From positions 62,001-126,000 of the forward strand of contig JAANDG010000119.1 in the NCBI GenBank assembly GCA_036852015.1: a DNA stretch of 64,000 bases, written 5' to 3'. Of the stretch, positions 1 to 10,439 are shown piece by piece (the stretch's first letter is position 1; each line of letters begins with the position of its first letter). Source of the DNA: Pelodera strongyloides (lineage: Eukaryota > Nematoda > Chromadorea > Rhabditida > Rhabditidae). The notes beneath the pieces were generated by a model. That model was given only the letters and a program-made list of their open reading frames with translations. It ran no database searches and was not told the origin of the DNA. The translations under genes and the position numbers were made by a program.

Positions 1-67
1 TTTTATTATCCCTTATAGAAAATAAAGAAACAGAAAAAACAGACACGATTTGAGGTGAGCCGATCCC

Positions 68-249
68 TTTAAGCGAAATACTGACCGGTTTTAGAAACAC
101 CGAGTACAACAGCATTCTTATGCGGCCTATGCAAATGTCAAAAATTAGAATAAAAAAATCGAACTAAATTCGAGCAAATTAGCAAAATAATACGTAAAAA
201 TTCAGATGCCCACGATGTGTTTCAAAAACCGGCAGGTATTTCGCTTTAA
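68..249. mobile_element. MITE family A, copy 1
   Basis: The left end AAGCGAAATACTGACCGG and right end TTTCAAAAACCGGCAGGTATTTCGCTT are inverted. Between them is an AT-rich core with the family's ATGCAAATG and GAGCAAATTAGC segments. It has no coding capacity. Confidence 0.75.
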
Positions 250-1059
250 GAATGGGCCTTTCTAATAGAGTCCAAGGGTCCCAAGGGTCGCGCTAATACC
301 AGTACGTCTCGAAACTTCAGGTCGTCAAAAAACGACTTGGCATTGCTAACCGACAATTCTCGAAGAGATTCTTGTCCGTGACGAGAACTATTGGTAGGCG
401 AGTTTATCGAGTTAACCATACGAAAGTCTTAATAATAATAATAGTTTATTGATATATACACGTTGAAACATACAGAATCAAAGGATACCCTACGAGAAAG
501 TGCTTCACAACATTCCTACTTACAAGGGTCCAACTACGTACATACAATACAAAAACACGTACAGTAACATGTTGCATGATCCATTACAAAGAATAAATGA
601 CTTATAAAACTGACTTATAATTATGGCTTGCGGCATACAGTTAGGGTGACTTCCACAGCCCTTCAAATTGAGCTCATTTGCATATTGGTGGTGTTATGGC
701 TAACATTTAAAATGGTGTGCGTATTTACCGGAAACTAAACCTGTCTTAACCCAAACATGCCCAGCCTGATATATAATGCACATTCGGAATTCCTCTGTCC
801 TTGTATATATTAATATTAATTACAAATAATCGATAAAAATTCAGGTTTCACCGTCACTGCCGAATTCGTTTGCATTGTCATTCCCGACTTGTTATTGACG
901 TACAATTTCTTTCAACTTGCCAAATATGAAGTCCTGTTCTATAACTTGAGTAAGTTTTCGACCTGTTGGCAGAAACCTATTGCCTTTACTCGCAAGGCGT
1001 TTCTGAAGCATTTTTGTTTAAAACAATGCTGGTCTTTTCGGGCAGGTACCACCCCGAAG

Positions 1060-1340
1060 TGTCGATCTCTTTTGATGTCGATCTCTTTTGCCGCGCCATC
1101 ATTGACGAAATTCCGGTGGGGGGCGGCGAAACATCGGCGCGAGAAAACTTTGCGAAGAAATGTAGGATCGACAAAAATTTACGAAATACGAAATTTCATG
1201 CAGTGCTAGATAAAAGGGTGCGTGAAAACTTCGCCGTATTTTCGCTAGGTTTTCGCGAATTGGCGAGGACCTGGCGAGAGTCTGGCGAATACTCGGCGCG
1301 GTACGCCAAATTTATTTTTTACCGCGCACCATTAGAGTTT
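1060..1340. repeat. GC-rich dispersed repeat with CTGGCGAGAGTCTGGCG
   Basis: The motif CTGGCGAGAGTCTGGCG is followed by a GCGCGG...T-run...CCGCGCACCAT hairpin. The same arrangement appears at 50690-50735 and, inverted, at 57568-57800. A partial copy is at 55130-55170. Confidence 0.5.
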
Positions 1341-1737
1341 CCCAAGTGGATGTCACCATCAGACCATCAGTCAACCAATTCTTCTAGTTACAGATGTGCT
1401 CAAAGGAGCGATCAACGTATTGTTTATAACACACAGACACGATCAGATTCTGATTGTCGTCGTTGGAGGATTCAAGAGTCTTTTCTCAACAAGATCTTCA
1501 ATTATTAATGTGCATGGCGCCACGCCAAGCAGGTCTTCGTAGTACCATTAAGACATTAGAATAAGTCGCTTATCGAGAATGGTAATGTATGTGACTAAAA
1601 ACTGTGAAGAAAAGAAATAAATATTTTTCGGCTCAAGAGCGTTCTTCTTAATTCAAGGGTTCTTAATTCAAGAGCAAGACAAGGTTGTGGTTCTGCGCAA
1701 AGTAGGCGACGCTCTGGATATATAGAGAGCCACTGTT

Positions 1738-1850
1738 TCAAGCGAAATATCGGCCGGTTTTTGAAACACATCTAATTTATGTTCATTTGCGTAGGCTGCA
1801 TAAAAGTGATTGTGTATTCGGTGTTTCAAAAACCTGCCTGTATTTCGCGG
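1738..1850. mobile_element. MITE family A, short copy
   Basis: Inverted ends AAGCGAAATATCGGCCGG and CCTGTATTTCGC flank a shortened core of about 60 bp. The right end lacks the final TTTAA. Confidence 0.65.
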
Positions 1851-2335
1851 ACCGTTTTCAAAGTTGATGTTAACATCACAAACGCAGTCGGTTCGTGTAC
1901 GTTCAAGCATCTAGAGATCTAGACATATAGAACAAAGGACTCCCTTGAAAAGAATATTTTTTCCGAAAATTGTATACATACTACAGTTTATATGACTTTC
2001 CCTACAGCATCCGTCGAATGAAAACTCACTTCAAATCTTTTAAGAAGCTTGAAAAGGGATTTAGAAGGATATTCGTTCGCTCCTAATGGATCTATATTTA
2101 GATATTTAGATGCTGGATTATCAACAAAGTGGGGATAATCGGGAACCAGTAAGACTGGCTTGAAGCAACCATTTGCATTTCATCTAAAAAAGAGTCCCCG
2201 ATCGAGCAAAATAAAAAACAAATTCTGGCTCCGCCACGAAACGCCGCGGATTCTTTGAGTTTTTTTGTGTTCACAGCATCAATTGCCTCTGGGACAACGG
2301 AATTTAGCAGCTCAACTAGATTGTGACGGCACCAA

Positions 2336-2379
2336 ATTTGCATATGATACATAGGATATGCGTATCATATGCAAATTTC
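2336..2379. repeat. AAATTTGCATATGATAC palindrome
   Basis: AAATTTGCATATGATAC is followed after a short spacer by its exact reverse complement, GTATCATATGCAAATTT. Part of it resembles the MITE fragment at 40455. Confidence 0.7.
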
Positions 2380-3295
2380 CCGAACGAGTACAACACTGCT
2401 TTACGGATAGGGTAAGTAGTACTGTAGTAGGAACCGATCCAATACTTCGCCTACGTCGACGTTTGCACGTCAAACTGATTGTAACGTTATAGTTTCCGAA
2501 TCAGCATATTTGTCAAGATAACCATGTGTTTTTGCTTATTCGCGCACGATTCTATACTGGAAATTCGGAGAATTTGCCTACTTTAAGTGTCAACGATGAT
2601 TTTTAAGACGATTATATGTAGTTTCAAACATGTGCTCAATAGTCAATAGGCAGGGCGTAAATACCTTCATTGTAATTTGTAGATAACGTTTCCAAGTATT
2701 GAAACTTTTGAATAATGTTGATCCGTTGGGATTTTAGACCAAGAAGTTTTACTAATCATGATTTGGTGTTGCATCTCTAAGGATAAGAGCGATTTGTGTA
2801 AAAATCTTATTTTTTAAATATTTATTATACTCATTAAAAAAAACGGGGGATATACTCAAGGTTTGCGGACGGCGTATTTTTTTTCGCGGTTTTGTGTTGA
2901 CCTTATTCTTAGCTATTTATCATATTGCGAGGACCTGGTTTGCTGTTCTTACAGTAATAAAAAATTTTATAATCCAAGTGCGTGTTTCTTTGTGGCTCAA
3001 CTGTGGCTAGGAGAAGAAAGAAAGCTTCGACATTTTAAATCAAGTTCTAGAAAAACATTAAACCATTGTTTTTCGGTAGACCTTTTAGTTAAAAAGCCCT
3101 ATTGAGACAAAAGATTTTGTCGAAAAATATAACATTTCCGTGACAAAAAGTATCTGCCTTGACGTAATATTTTGCCGCGTATATTATAACAAAAGAAATG
3201 TCATGTGTATATTGAATCCATGTTTTTTTGTTATAACATTTTCTGCGTCGGTTTGGGGGTGTATTATTTTGAATAGCAACACAGATGATGTTACC

Positions 3296-4281
3296 TGAGG
3301 CCGGTTCCACCAACATTTCAGAGCGCACGGAACTTCCGTGCGCAAGTAAGTCCGCGCTACTTGCGTTTTCACCAACATTTCAGAGCGCACGGAAGGTTAC
3401 GTTCGCACGGAAAGTTCCGTTGCAAGTAAGGCTTATGTATGGGAAGAGAAACTTGCACTCTAGAGTCGAAGTTTCTTCGAAGTTTCTCCTCAAACTCCAT
3501 AATTTGTACTGTTTTGTGTCTATATCGTATTTTTAGTTTACAATGAGGTTATACGAAACATATTAAATACTGATTATGAATAAGACTTAGTTTTTGGTCA
3601 TGGTTGACAAATACTAGCATTGATTTTGTTATAGTTTTAGCTTTAATGTTAAGCAATTGTTCTTAAAACACTCGGCAAGATATTTCTGCTAATATAACCT
3701 GTAACTGACTTTGGGTGATAACATTATTGCATTTTTTAAAAGAAAACTCAGAATTTCTTGTAAAGTAAACTGGTACATAGCGTATTTGGGGGGCAGAACA
3801 AAGCCAAGTAAGGAAAATCACAATTGAAACACATAGAAAAAGGTAGCTATTATCGAAAGCCCATGAAACCAAAGAGCCCTGTTCGAATAACCCATTTTCA
3901 CGCATTTTCTTCTCAAACGCAAGTTATTTTCTTTCCTTAGGCTTTCGCATAGCAGCAGCAAGATGTTTCCCATTGGGTGACCCTCTCTTATGCTTAACGT
4001 ATTTAATTTACGCTTACTCGGTACCTTCCTTTGAGATATGTCGAATGCAAAACTTAAAGTAGAAAAAATGCACGTTGTATGAACGTTTGCATATTCATTG
4101 GCTAGATGCCAGACCGTAGTAGCCATCTTTTAGAAAACATCCTAATAACGCACGTAAATGTTGGTGAAAAGCCAAGTAAGAGTGCACGGAACTTCCGTTG
4201 ACCGGAAGAAACTTGTGACAAGTTTCTCTCCGTTTAAACGGAAGTTCCGTGCGCTCTGAAATGTTGGTGGAACCGGCCTCT
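3296..4281. mobile_element. family D inverted-repeat element, 986 bp
   Basis: The left end GAGGCCGGTTCCACCAAC, followed by ATTTCAGAGCGCACGGAA, is mirrored at 4240-4281. The same subterminal block recurs internally at 3371-3400. The interior is AT-rich; a 102-codon minus-strand frame (3818-4126) shows no recognisable transposase. It is probably non-autonomous. Confidence 0.65.
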
Positions 4282-4393
4282 GGATTATTATGCAAGGATA
4301 AACAACTGTGGCAATAACCATGAAGCCTATTGGATTGTTGCATATCTCAATAAAAAATTAACTATAATTATTACTCCAACATGAAATTTGGGG

Positions 4394-4670
4394 TGCACGC
4401 GGCAACGGTACGGCGTTCAAGCGGCGTGAAAAAAGTTGCACGCTCTGGCGTAACGTGCCGATTGCACGCCGTGAAGAAGTGAGGTTGCCGCTTGCACGCC
4501 ACGACGTTGCCGCTTGCACGACGCACTCACGCCATTTCGCCTGGGGCTTTTGGCGTGCAAGCGGCGTGATAATGGCGGGCAAATTGCGCGCCATTTTCAT
4601 ACCGCGTGCACTTTTGCACGCCACCACATTGCCAAATGGACGCCGAAAGATTACCGCTTGCACGCCAACT
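4394..4670. repeat. GC-rich array of CGCTTGCACGCC-type motifs
   Basis: CGCTTGCACGCC or near variants occur repeatedly on the + strand, and GGCGTGCAAGCGG on the other orientation. The local GC is far above that of the surroundings. Reading frames here are Ala/Arg/His rich by-products. No match to a known element was recognised. Confidence 0.6.
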
Positions 4671-6341
4671 TTCGTCAGTGTCAAGAAGGTGTGTCTTGGA
4701 GACGAAAAAAACGCGAGTCAGAAGAATCCGGGAGTTTAAGAGGGTGCGCTGCAGTTTATAACTATCAGCAACATTAATCAGCCTGCAGGCATCCACTCCC
4801 GTGTATCTCATGGACTGTTGTAACAGCTGTGCGTTTCCCTTATAAATAAAGTAGAGATTGTGTAGAGTCAGTGTGCCTTGTGTTCTAATTCTAGCCGGTA
4901 CTAACTGCATATTTGTTTACTAGATGCACATTATATACCACTTGAAGCGTGGTTTCTTAGGATCACCTTTTGAGATGATCATCATCGTTAATTGCATATC
5001 ATAAATAAACTATTATATACACATTGCATAACACTTGGAGCAAGGCCTGGGCAAAGCCTTGTTTCTGTAGGAGCATGGTGTCGGATACCTTTAAAAACAG
5101 TGCCATGCGATGGAAATATGGGCTATCCAGCTTAGCCATAGCCTGAAGACGTTGAGAAATTTGTCATCTGGAACTCGTCGTCTACTCGGCCGAAACCTTT
5201 TGGCGATCAACGCATAGGTTTTGAACACAAACATCCTTGAAAATGAACCTCTGTTTTGTAGACATTTTTTTCCGACACTGAAGTGTGTGAAGTAAGGTCC
5301 GAAAATAAATCAATAAAATATAGTTAATACAATTGAATCGTTTAACAAAACCACCCACATAGTGGATCTCTGAGTTTTCCATGGATTCCATTGCGCGTCG
5401 CTAAGCTAAAGCTGATTTTTTTTATAATTCGAAGTTAAATTTAACGCCGGAAACGAATTGTAAGCAGTGACGCACGGCATTTTGGGATCAAGTTAAAAGA
5501 GGCTTGATCAATTTTGCAATCTCCTATTTTTAGACTAATAAGATTTTAGCATGATGCTCATGCACCCGATGATGTCAACATATTCCCGATGGGGACCGCA
5601 GGAAAGTGGCTAAAATGTAAACTTTTTCAAAAATTGAAATAAATTGTGTGACGTTAAAAGCAAACTGGATGAATTTTTCCAAAATCTCGTTACTATATTA
5701 CTATACTAAAAAGGAAGAGCAATGATTTCAAAATACTCCCATTAGGGAATTAGTGGCAAGAATTGTGGTTAAAATGCTAAAAAGCAAAACTTGGCCGACC
5801 TTTAATTAGAATCGTTACGTAACACAATTCCTTTTGTTACTACAACGATGAACTCATGATCGTCATTGCATGCATTGTCTTACACTGAAACGCGGAACAA
5901 GTGAATTTACGAAACAGAGAAAGTGCAGTATTTTTAGAAACTTGCGTCAAAAAATTTGACGTATGTTTACTTTACTCATGTTAATAATGAACAAATAAAA
6001 GGCGTTTAGGGGATTAAATTTCCTTCCTTTACTAGAAAAGGGTGGTGACCTCGAACATTTCATTTGCTATAGCCAATTCTAAAAACTTACGTAACAGCAA
6101 TAGAAAGGTGTTTACGTAAACTTTAACTTGCATGTGCTTACTTGTACTTGTAAGGTATAATTCCTTAGTGCGTCGGCCTTAGGGTTGTTTATTTAAATGT
6201 ACTTTCTGGTATTTTTCATTGTCTGAAGCGTAAAGTAGTACATGTAGAACCAAATAGTGGTGGCGCAGCCCTACGATATCGCACACAAAAACGTACGAAA
6301 GGGAACGCAATTGTTCAACCATTGGTAAAAGTAAAAGTATG

Positions 6342-6540
6342 TTAAAGCGAAATAACGGTTTTTGAAACACCTCGAGTACACCAGCATTCTTATGCAGTTT
6401 ATGTAAATGAACATAAATTAGAATAAATAAATCGAGATTAGAATAAAAAAATCGAGCTAAATTCGAGTAAATTAGCATAAGTACGTAAGAATTCAGCTGT
6501 CCGCGACTCGTTTCAAAAACCGGCCGGTATTTCGCTTTAA
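6342..6540. mobile_element. MITE family A copy
   Basis: It begins TTAAAGCGAAATAACGG and ends CCGGCCGGTATTTCGCTTTAA, so both ends are TTAA. The core has a small duplication of an ATTAGAATAAA segment near 6420-6450. Confidence 0.8.
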
Positions 6541-7061
6541 CAAGTTAACATTGCGTTGCGCGAAGCAACTTGCGAGAACCGCTCTCTCGGTACGTAAGTT
6601 AGCATTGTTTCAGTCTCCTCTACCTCTAACAACGCCTCACATCTGTGTAGTGATACTAATAATCCACGCACATCTCCAAAAACGTTACCTGAAACGTGGC
6701 AAATTTCCTCGTCGTACTTGCCAAAGTTTATTTCTGTTGCAATCATAGAACACGGACATCACGTAAGCAAATCATACTCAACGTAGTAATTGTAACAATT
6801 CCCAAATATCAAATCATTCTGAATCACGTGGTTATCTTCCGAAGCCTAAGGGATAAAAATACGATCACATCACATAGTACGCACATTCTACATTGGATAA
6901 GGACAAGTAGATCAAATCCCTTTCTTTTTCTCTTATTCTCATCGCCGCTTGACGCAATTCCCAATAATGCCATATTCTTGTTATTGTGATAATACGTAAT
7001 CCTCTGGATCTGGACCCAGCGCCGCCCCTTTAAGCCCCACTAGATCCCCGCCTGTTAAGAC

Positions 7062-7068
7062 TATATAT
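7062..7068 (+). promoter_or_regulatory. TATA box of the 135-residue protein gene
   Basis: TATATAT lies about 185 bases before the start codon at 7251. It is followed about 30 bases on by a CATCCACCCTCATTC stretch suitable for initiation near 7095. The 5' leader would be about 150 nt. Placement is by motif and spacing only. Confidence 0.4.
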
Positions 7069-7250
7069 GCCCGTAGGGCTTCATCCACCCTCATTCGAGA
7101 CTAACAGGTTTCCCAATCAGTTATTGTTATTATATAAGTAAACCACTACTCGCACCGTCCTAACACAGGCTAACAACTCACGGCATTGGTTTATCCCACG
7201 ATTTACGACGAAGTTTATATATCCAACTAACCACAACTAACTACACACAA

Positions 7251-9063
7251 ATGCAGTATATTAGAAGAAGGTAAGGGCACTTTTTACTAACCTTTTTTTG
7301 TGTTGAATACTAATGTCTTGATTGAATTTATTTTTAACATACACCTTTGATTACTTTGATTATCTCTCTATTTTGTTTTTACATGATTTTGTACACTTCA
7401 TGGAAAAAAGAGTTAAAGGAGGAGGCTCACGAGAATGAAGTGCTCAATTAGTTTCCTTTTATCGAAAGATGATGGTGTTAATTTCCAATAAACATGCTTT
7501 ACAAAGAAAAATCGTTTAATTGGCAGGAGTAAATCAATGTAAAAGTTTAAATTCTATCAACATTTTGGATCGTAGCAGACAGCTGATTTCCGTAGTGGGT
7601 GTGCAAATTTATGCTTGCTCGGAAAATGAGTTTTAAATTTGCATGATTAGCTTTGAAATCTACATTGCATACGATACCTTTTTTTATTTGACTTCCAGTT
7701 CTTAGATTAATTAATTCCTTCAAACTAAAGGTTTGAACCTTCCAACGTTTGTTTTTTGGAAGTTCAAACCATCGTCCTTTGATTAAATGAAAGAAATAGG
7801 GGGCCTATTTCTCGTGAGCCTCCTCCTTTAATATATAATGTATTGATCTGATTTTCTATTCCCAAGCATTATTTGACTTGTCTTTTTGTTTGTATTGGAG
7901 TCTAATTTGATAATACTATGCCACTTATTAAATCCAATTTCAGAGCAAGAATGCGCAAGGTTTACGAGGACGATTTCGTCACCTTGACTGATTATAATAT
8001 CACAATTCGAAACTATCATTTTCCCTCGAAGAAGGAGAAGACTGTTCAGGTTGGTGAAACGCTTGAGTTACTTACTTACACTAAGGTTCATGTACGGTTA
8101 TCATAACCCAGGACTTAGATAGCCCAAGTCCGAAATACGATTAACGCCATGTAGAAGGGAGCTACTGTAGTTTAATCTTCCCCTACTTATGTCATTATTT
8201 TAGTTGGACACGATTACTGTACTCTACTTCGAGGAACAGGAAACGTGTAAATACAGTACGACGCGCACGTGGGGCCGGGCAATTGCACCAATTTGGTGGG
8301 CGCTCGACTTGAAGAGGTAATTTTTTTAGCGATAAGTGGATAGATAGGCAATTACACAGCAGTGCTTCTTTCGGTTAGTGCGCTAACATCCTAGATCGCT
8401 AAGCTCGATATGCCACCTATTTCTCAAACCAGCTTTACTTATTTATGGTACATGAATAATGAGACTCTTTGAAAGTAAAGTAACGACAGGAAATCGGCTG
8501 TTTTAGTGCATTTCACACGTAAACAAATTGTCAAAATTAGATTTTCATAGACTTTCGCAATCCTATCTCCAACATTGAACCATAACCGAAATCCCGACAA
8601 AGTTGTTGATGCGCATTAGGTGTCGAAGTGCTCAAGGTGTCATCGGGTAGGGGCCCAGTGACTTAGTTGTAAGCAACAATTGAGATAGATATTTGTCATA
8701 TACATACTATATGAGACTTCAAATTCCCCTGAATTATCAAGCATTACCTGTATTGCAAAAAAAGGTTGTCAGTACTGATTTTAGTGATTTGAGTAACAAC
8801 CGAAAGAATACAGATGTCTGTGCTGTAAGGACACGTAGCTTATCCTACAGTACCAAATATAATAATGTTCCCATATTTACCGTATCCTTTTCAGAGATCT
8901 TCACTGTCTGCCCGGCGTGCACACGAAGCGTTCCAACGTTGTGATCAATATTGGAAGCGATGTGAATATCGGATTCACCGTCGATGATATTGAATCATTT
9001 ATGGACTCGATGAGGAATTCACTGGATTATCATGTCATCATCGTCAACAAGATCAACTTGTAG
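7251..9063 (+). CDS. uncharacterised 135-residue protein, four exons
   Basis: Coding exons are 7251-7270, 7944-8049, 8204-8316 and 8895-9063. Phases (2, 0, 2) agree at every junction, and the total is 408 nt including the TAG stop. Every intron starts GT and ends AG. The product is soluble, with no signal peptide or membrane segment. The N-terminus is basic (MQYIRRRARMRK). Next come strand-like alternating segments (FVTLTDYNITIRNYHFP, then LDTITVLYFEEQ), a Trp-rich middle (RTWGRAIAPIWWALDLKR) and a C-terminal helix-like stretch (DDIESFMDSMRN). A beta-rich domain closing with an amphipathic helix resembles a PH-like fold, but that is only an impression. I do not recognise the family and assign no function. 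The ATG at 7251 is the first after a TATA-type promoter. Intron 1 carries a MITE. Confidence 0.8.
7413..7831. mobile_element. TTAA-flanked MITE in intron 1
   Basis: The ends are perfect 22-bp inverted repeats (7413-7434 and 7810-7831) starting TTAAAGGAGGAGGCTCACG. Both outer ends are TTAA, as expected for a piggyBac-type target-site duplication. The 419-bp element has no open reading frame of note, so it is a non-autonomous copy. It sits wholly within intron 1 of the gene at 7251-9063. Confidence 0.75.
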
Positions 9064-10130
9064 TCTGGAGTCTAAATACTTAATGACAAATTGTAATTAA
9101 TAGTCTAATGACCTTCATGACGAAAAATTTCTGACCGGCTTTCTTATAGACTGTGACTCACTCAGTTCTACTGCAAGTTGGGAGATGAAAATAATGATGC
9201 TGAGAAAAGAAAATTATCTTGTAGGGCAAATCCAGACATAATAAGTCCATGACGCACGCACTTCCCTTTAAACGAGGGAAATGATCTCATGTCTTCTTTT
9301 CTCAAAAGAAGAGATTATTACATTTTGCTGGACGTATACTAGTTGAAAGCCAAATGACGACAGGAATGATAGTTATTAGAAGTTTGAGCATTGTTCTCAG
9401 AATTAAGGTAAGATTAGGTAACGTAGGTCACTTATCGTTAGCTTCGCCTGGAATAGACCCCTAGTACAGATGATGACGTAATTCTATATAAGTCAAACAC
9501 AGTAATTTAAACCCGGTGATATTCTCTTTAAAACTGAAACTTCCATGTGTCATACAATGCAATACGGGTGTACGCAATTTTATTTGAACTTTTTAGAATA
9601 ACTTTTTGTAAATTACTCCTTATTTCCGTGTGCTTTTTTTAATTGACTCTCGTTGGTCAAGAAACTCCATTCGACGTATTACATTTCATATGTAACGTTG
9701 TTCTAATTTTTTTCATCATTGCTTGATAAATAAAGATTATTTAAAAACAGAGTTATACTTCGTGTGAATGAGTATTGATGCGCAAACAATCCGTCTATGT
9801 CGGCACGTGTACAACAATAGAACAATAATTAAATTCATGTAATCTTTAAAAAAAACACATTACGGGCGCTGTCAAAATTATGCCGTACATTTTGTACACG
9901 TGTTTTTTTAGGTGCATATTGTTTGAACTGATGTGCATGAAACAGTGGAACAGGGTACGATATGTTTATACAACAAGGGAACGCAAAATATAAAAGATGT
10001 AAAATGTGGTCGAGAAGGTGCTAAGGGCCCTTCCTTCAAACTTAAGTAGTGGCTTATAGATCGTCCAGGCTTAGAACGTGAGAGTGAACTCTTAGAGGGA
10101 AATAGCATTGGTTGGGAGGTAAGAGATAAG

Positions 10131-10188
10131 TTCGAAAAACGATCTACACCGCAAGGTAGAAAACCGGCGCTGAACTAGCACACACTAC
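10131..10188 (+). repeat. exact 58-bp direct repeat, copy 1
   Basis: This block starts TTCGAAAAACGATCTACACC and is identical to 10382-10439, offset by 251 bases. No differences were seen, so the duplication is young. Confidence 0.9.
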
Positions 10189-10381
10189 CCTACAAGTGTG
10201 GAACTTGAATTCGTCTGGAGAACAACACCGGCCATATTCTACCTAGCTAAACTAAAGTAACCTACATGTCTTCTCTAGAGTGCCTCATTGTCAGTAGTAA
10301 AATATATTGTGTATGCCCCCTAATAGAATAGAATACGTCACATCATCATACTTAAATACGAGCAAAAAAAAGTAAATAAAA

Positions 10382-10439
10382 TTCGAAAAACGATCTACAC
10401 CGCAAGGTAGAAAACCGGCGCTGAACTAGCACACACTAC
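10382..10439 (+). repeat. exact 58-bp direct repeat, copy 2
   Basis: It is identical to 10131-10188. The 193 bases between the copies are not repeated and show no reading frame. Confidence 0.9.

Larger units (their letters stand above)
1..7060. other. gene-poor repetitive region
   Basis: No reading frame with splice support or family resemblance was found. It holds three family A MITEs, the 986-bp family D element, a GC-rich repeat at 1060-1340 and the CGCTTGCACGCC array. The long frame at 966-1508 is a by-product of the GC-rich repeat. Other stretches (about 436-960, 1851-3290, 4700-6340) show nothing I can name. Confidence 0.5.

Noticed and set aside
966..1508. 180-codon plus-strand reading frame
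   Set aside because: It lies in a GC-rich dispersed repeat also present near 50.7 and 57.6 kb. The translation is Arg/Ser-rich with no family resemblance and no splice support.
2098..2352. 84-codon minus-strand frame with protein-like composition
   Set aside because: It starts in the AAATTTGCATATGATAC palindrome, has no recognisable family, and no adjoining exons could be placed.
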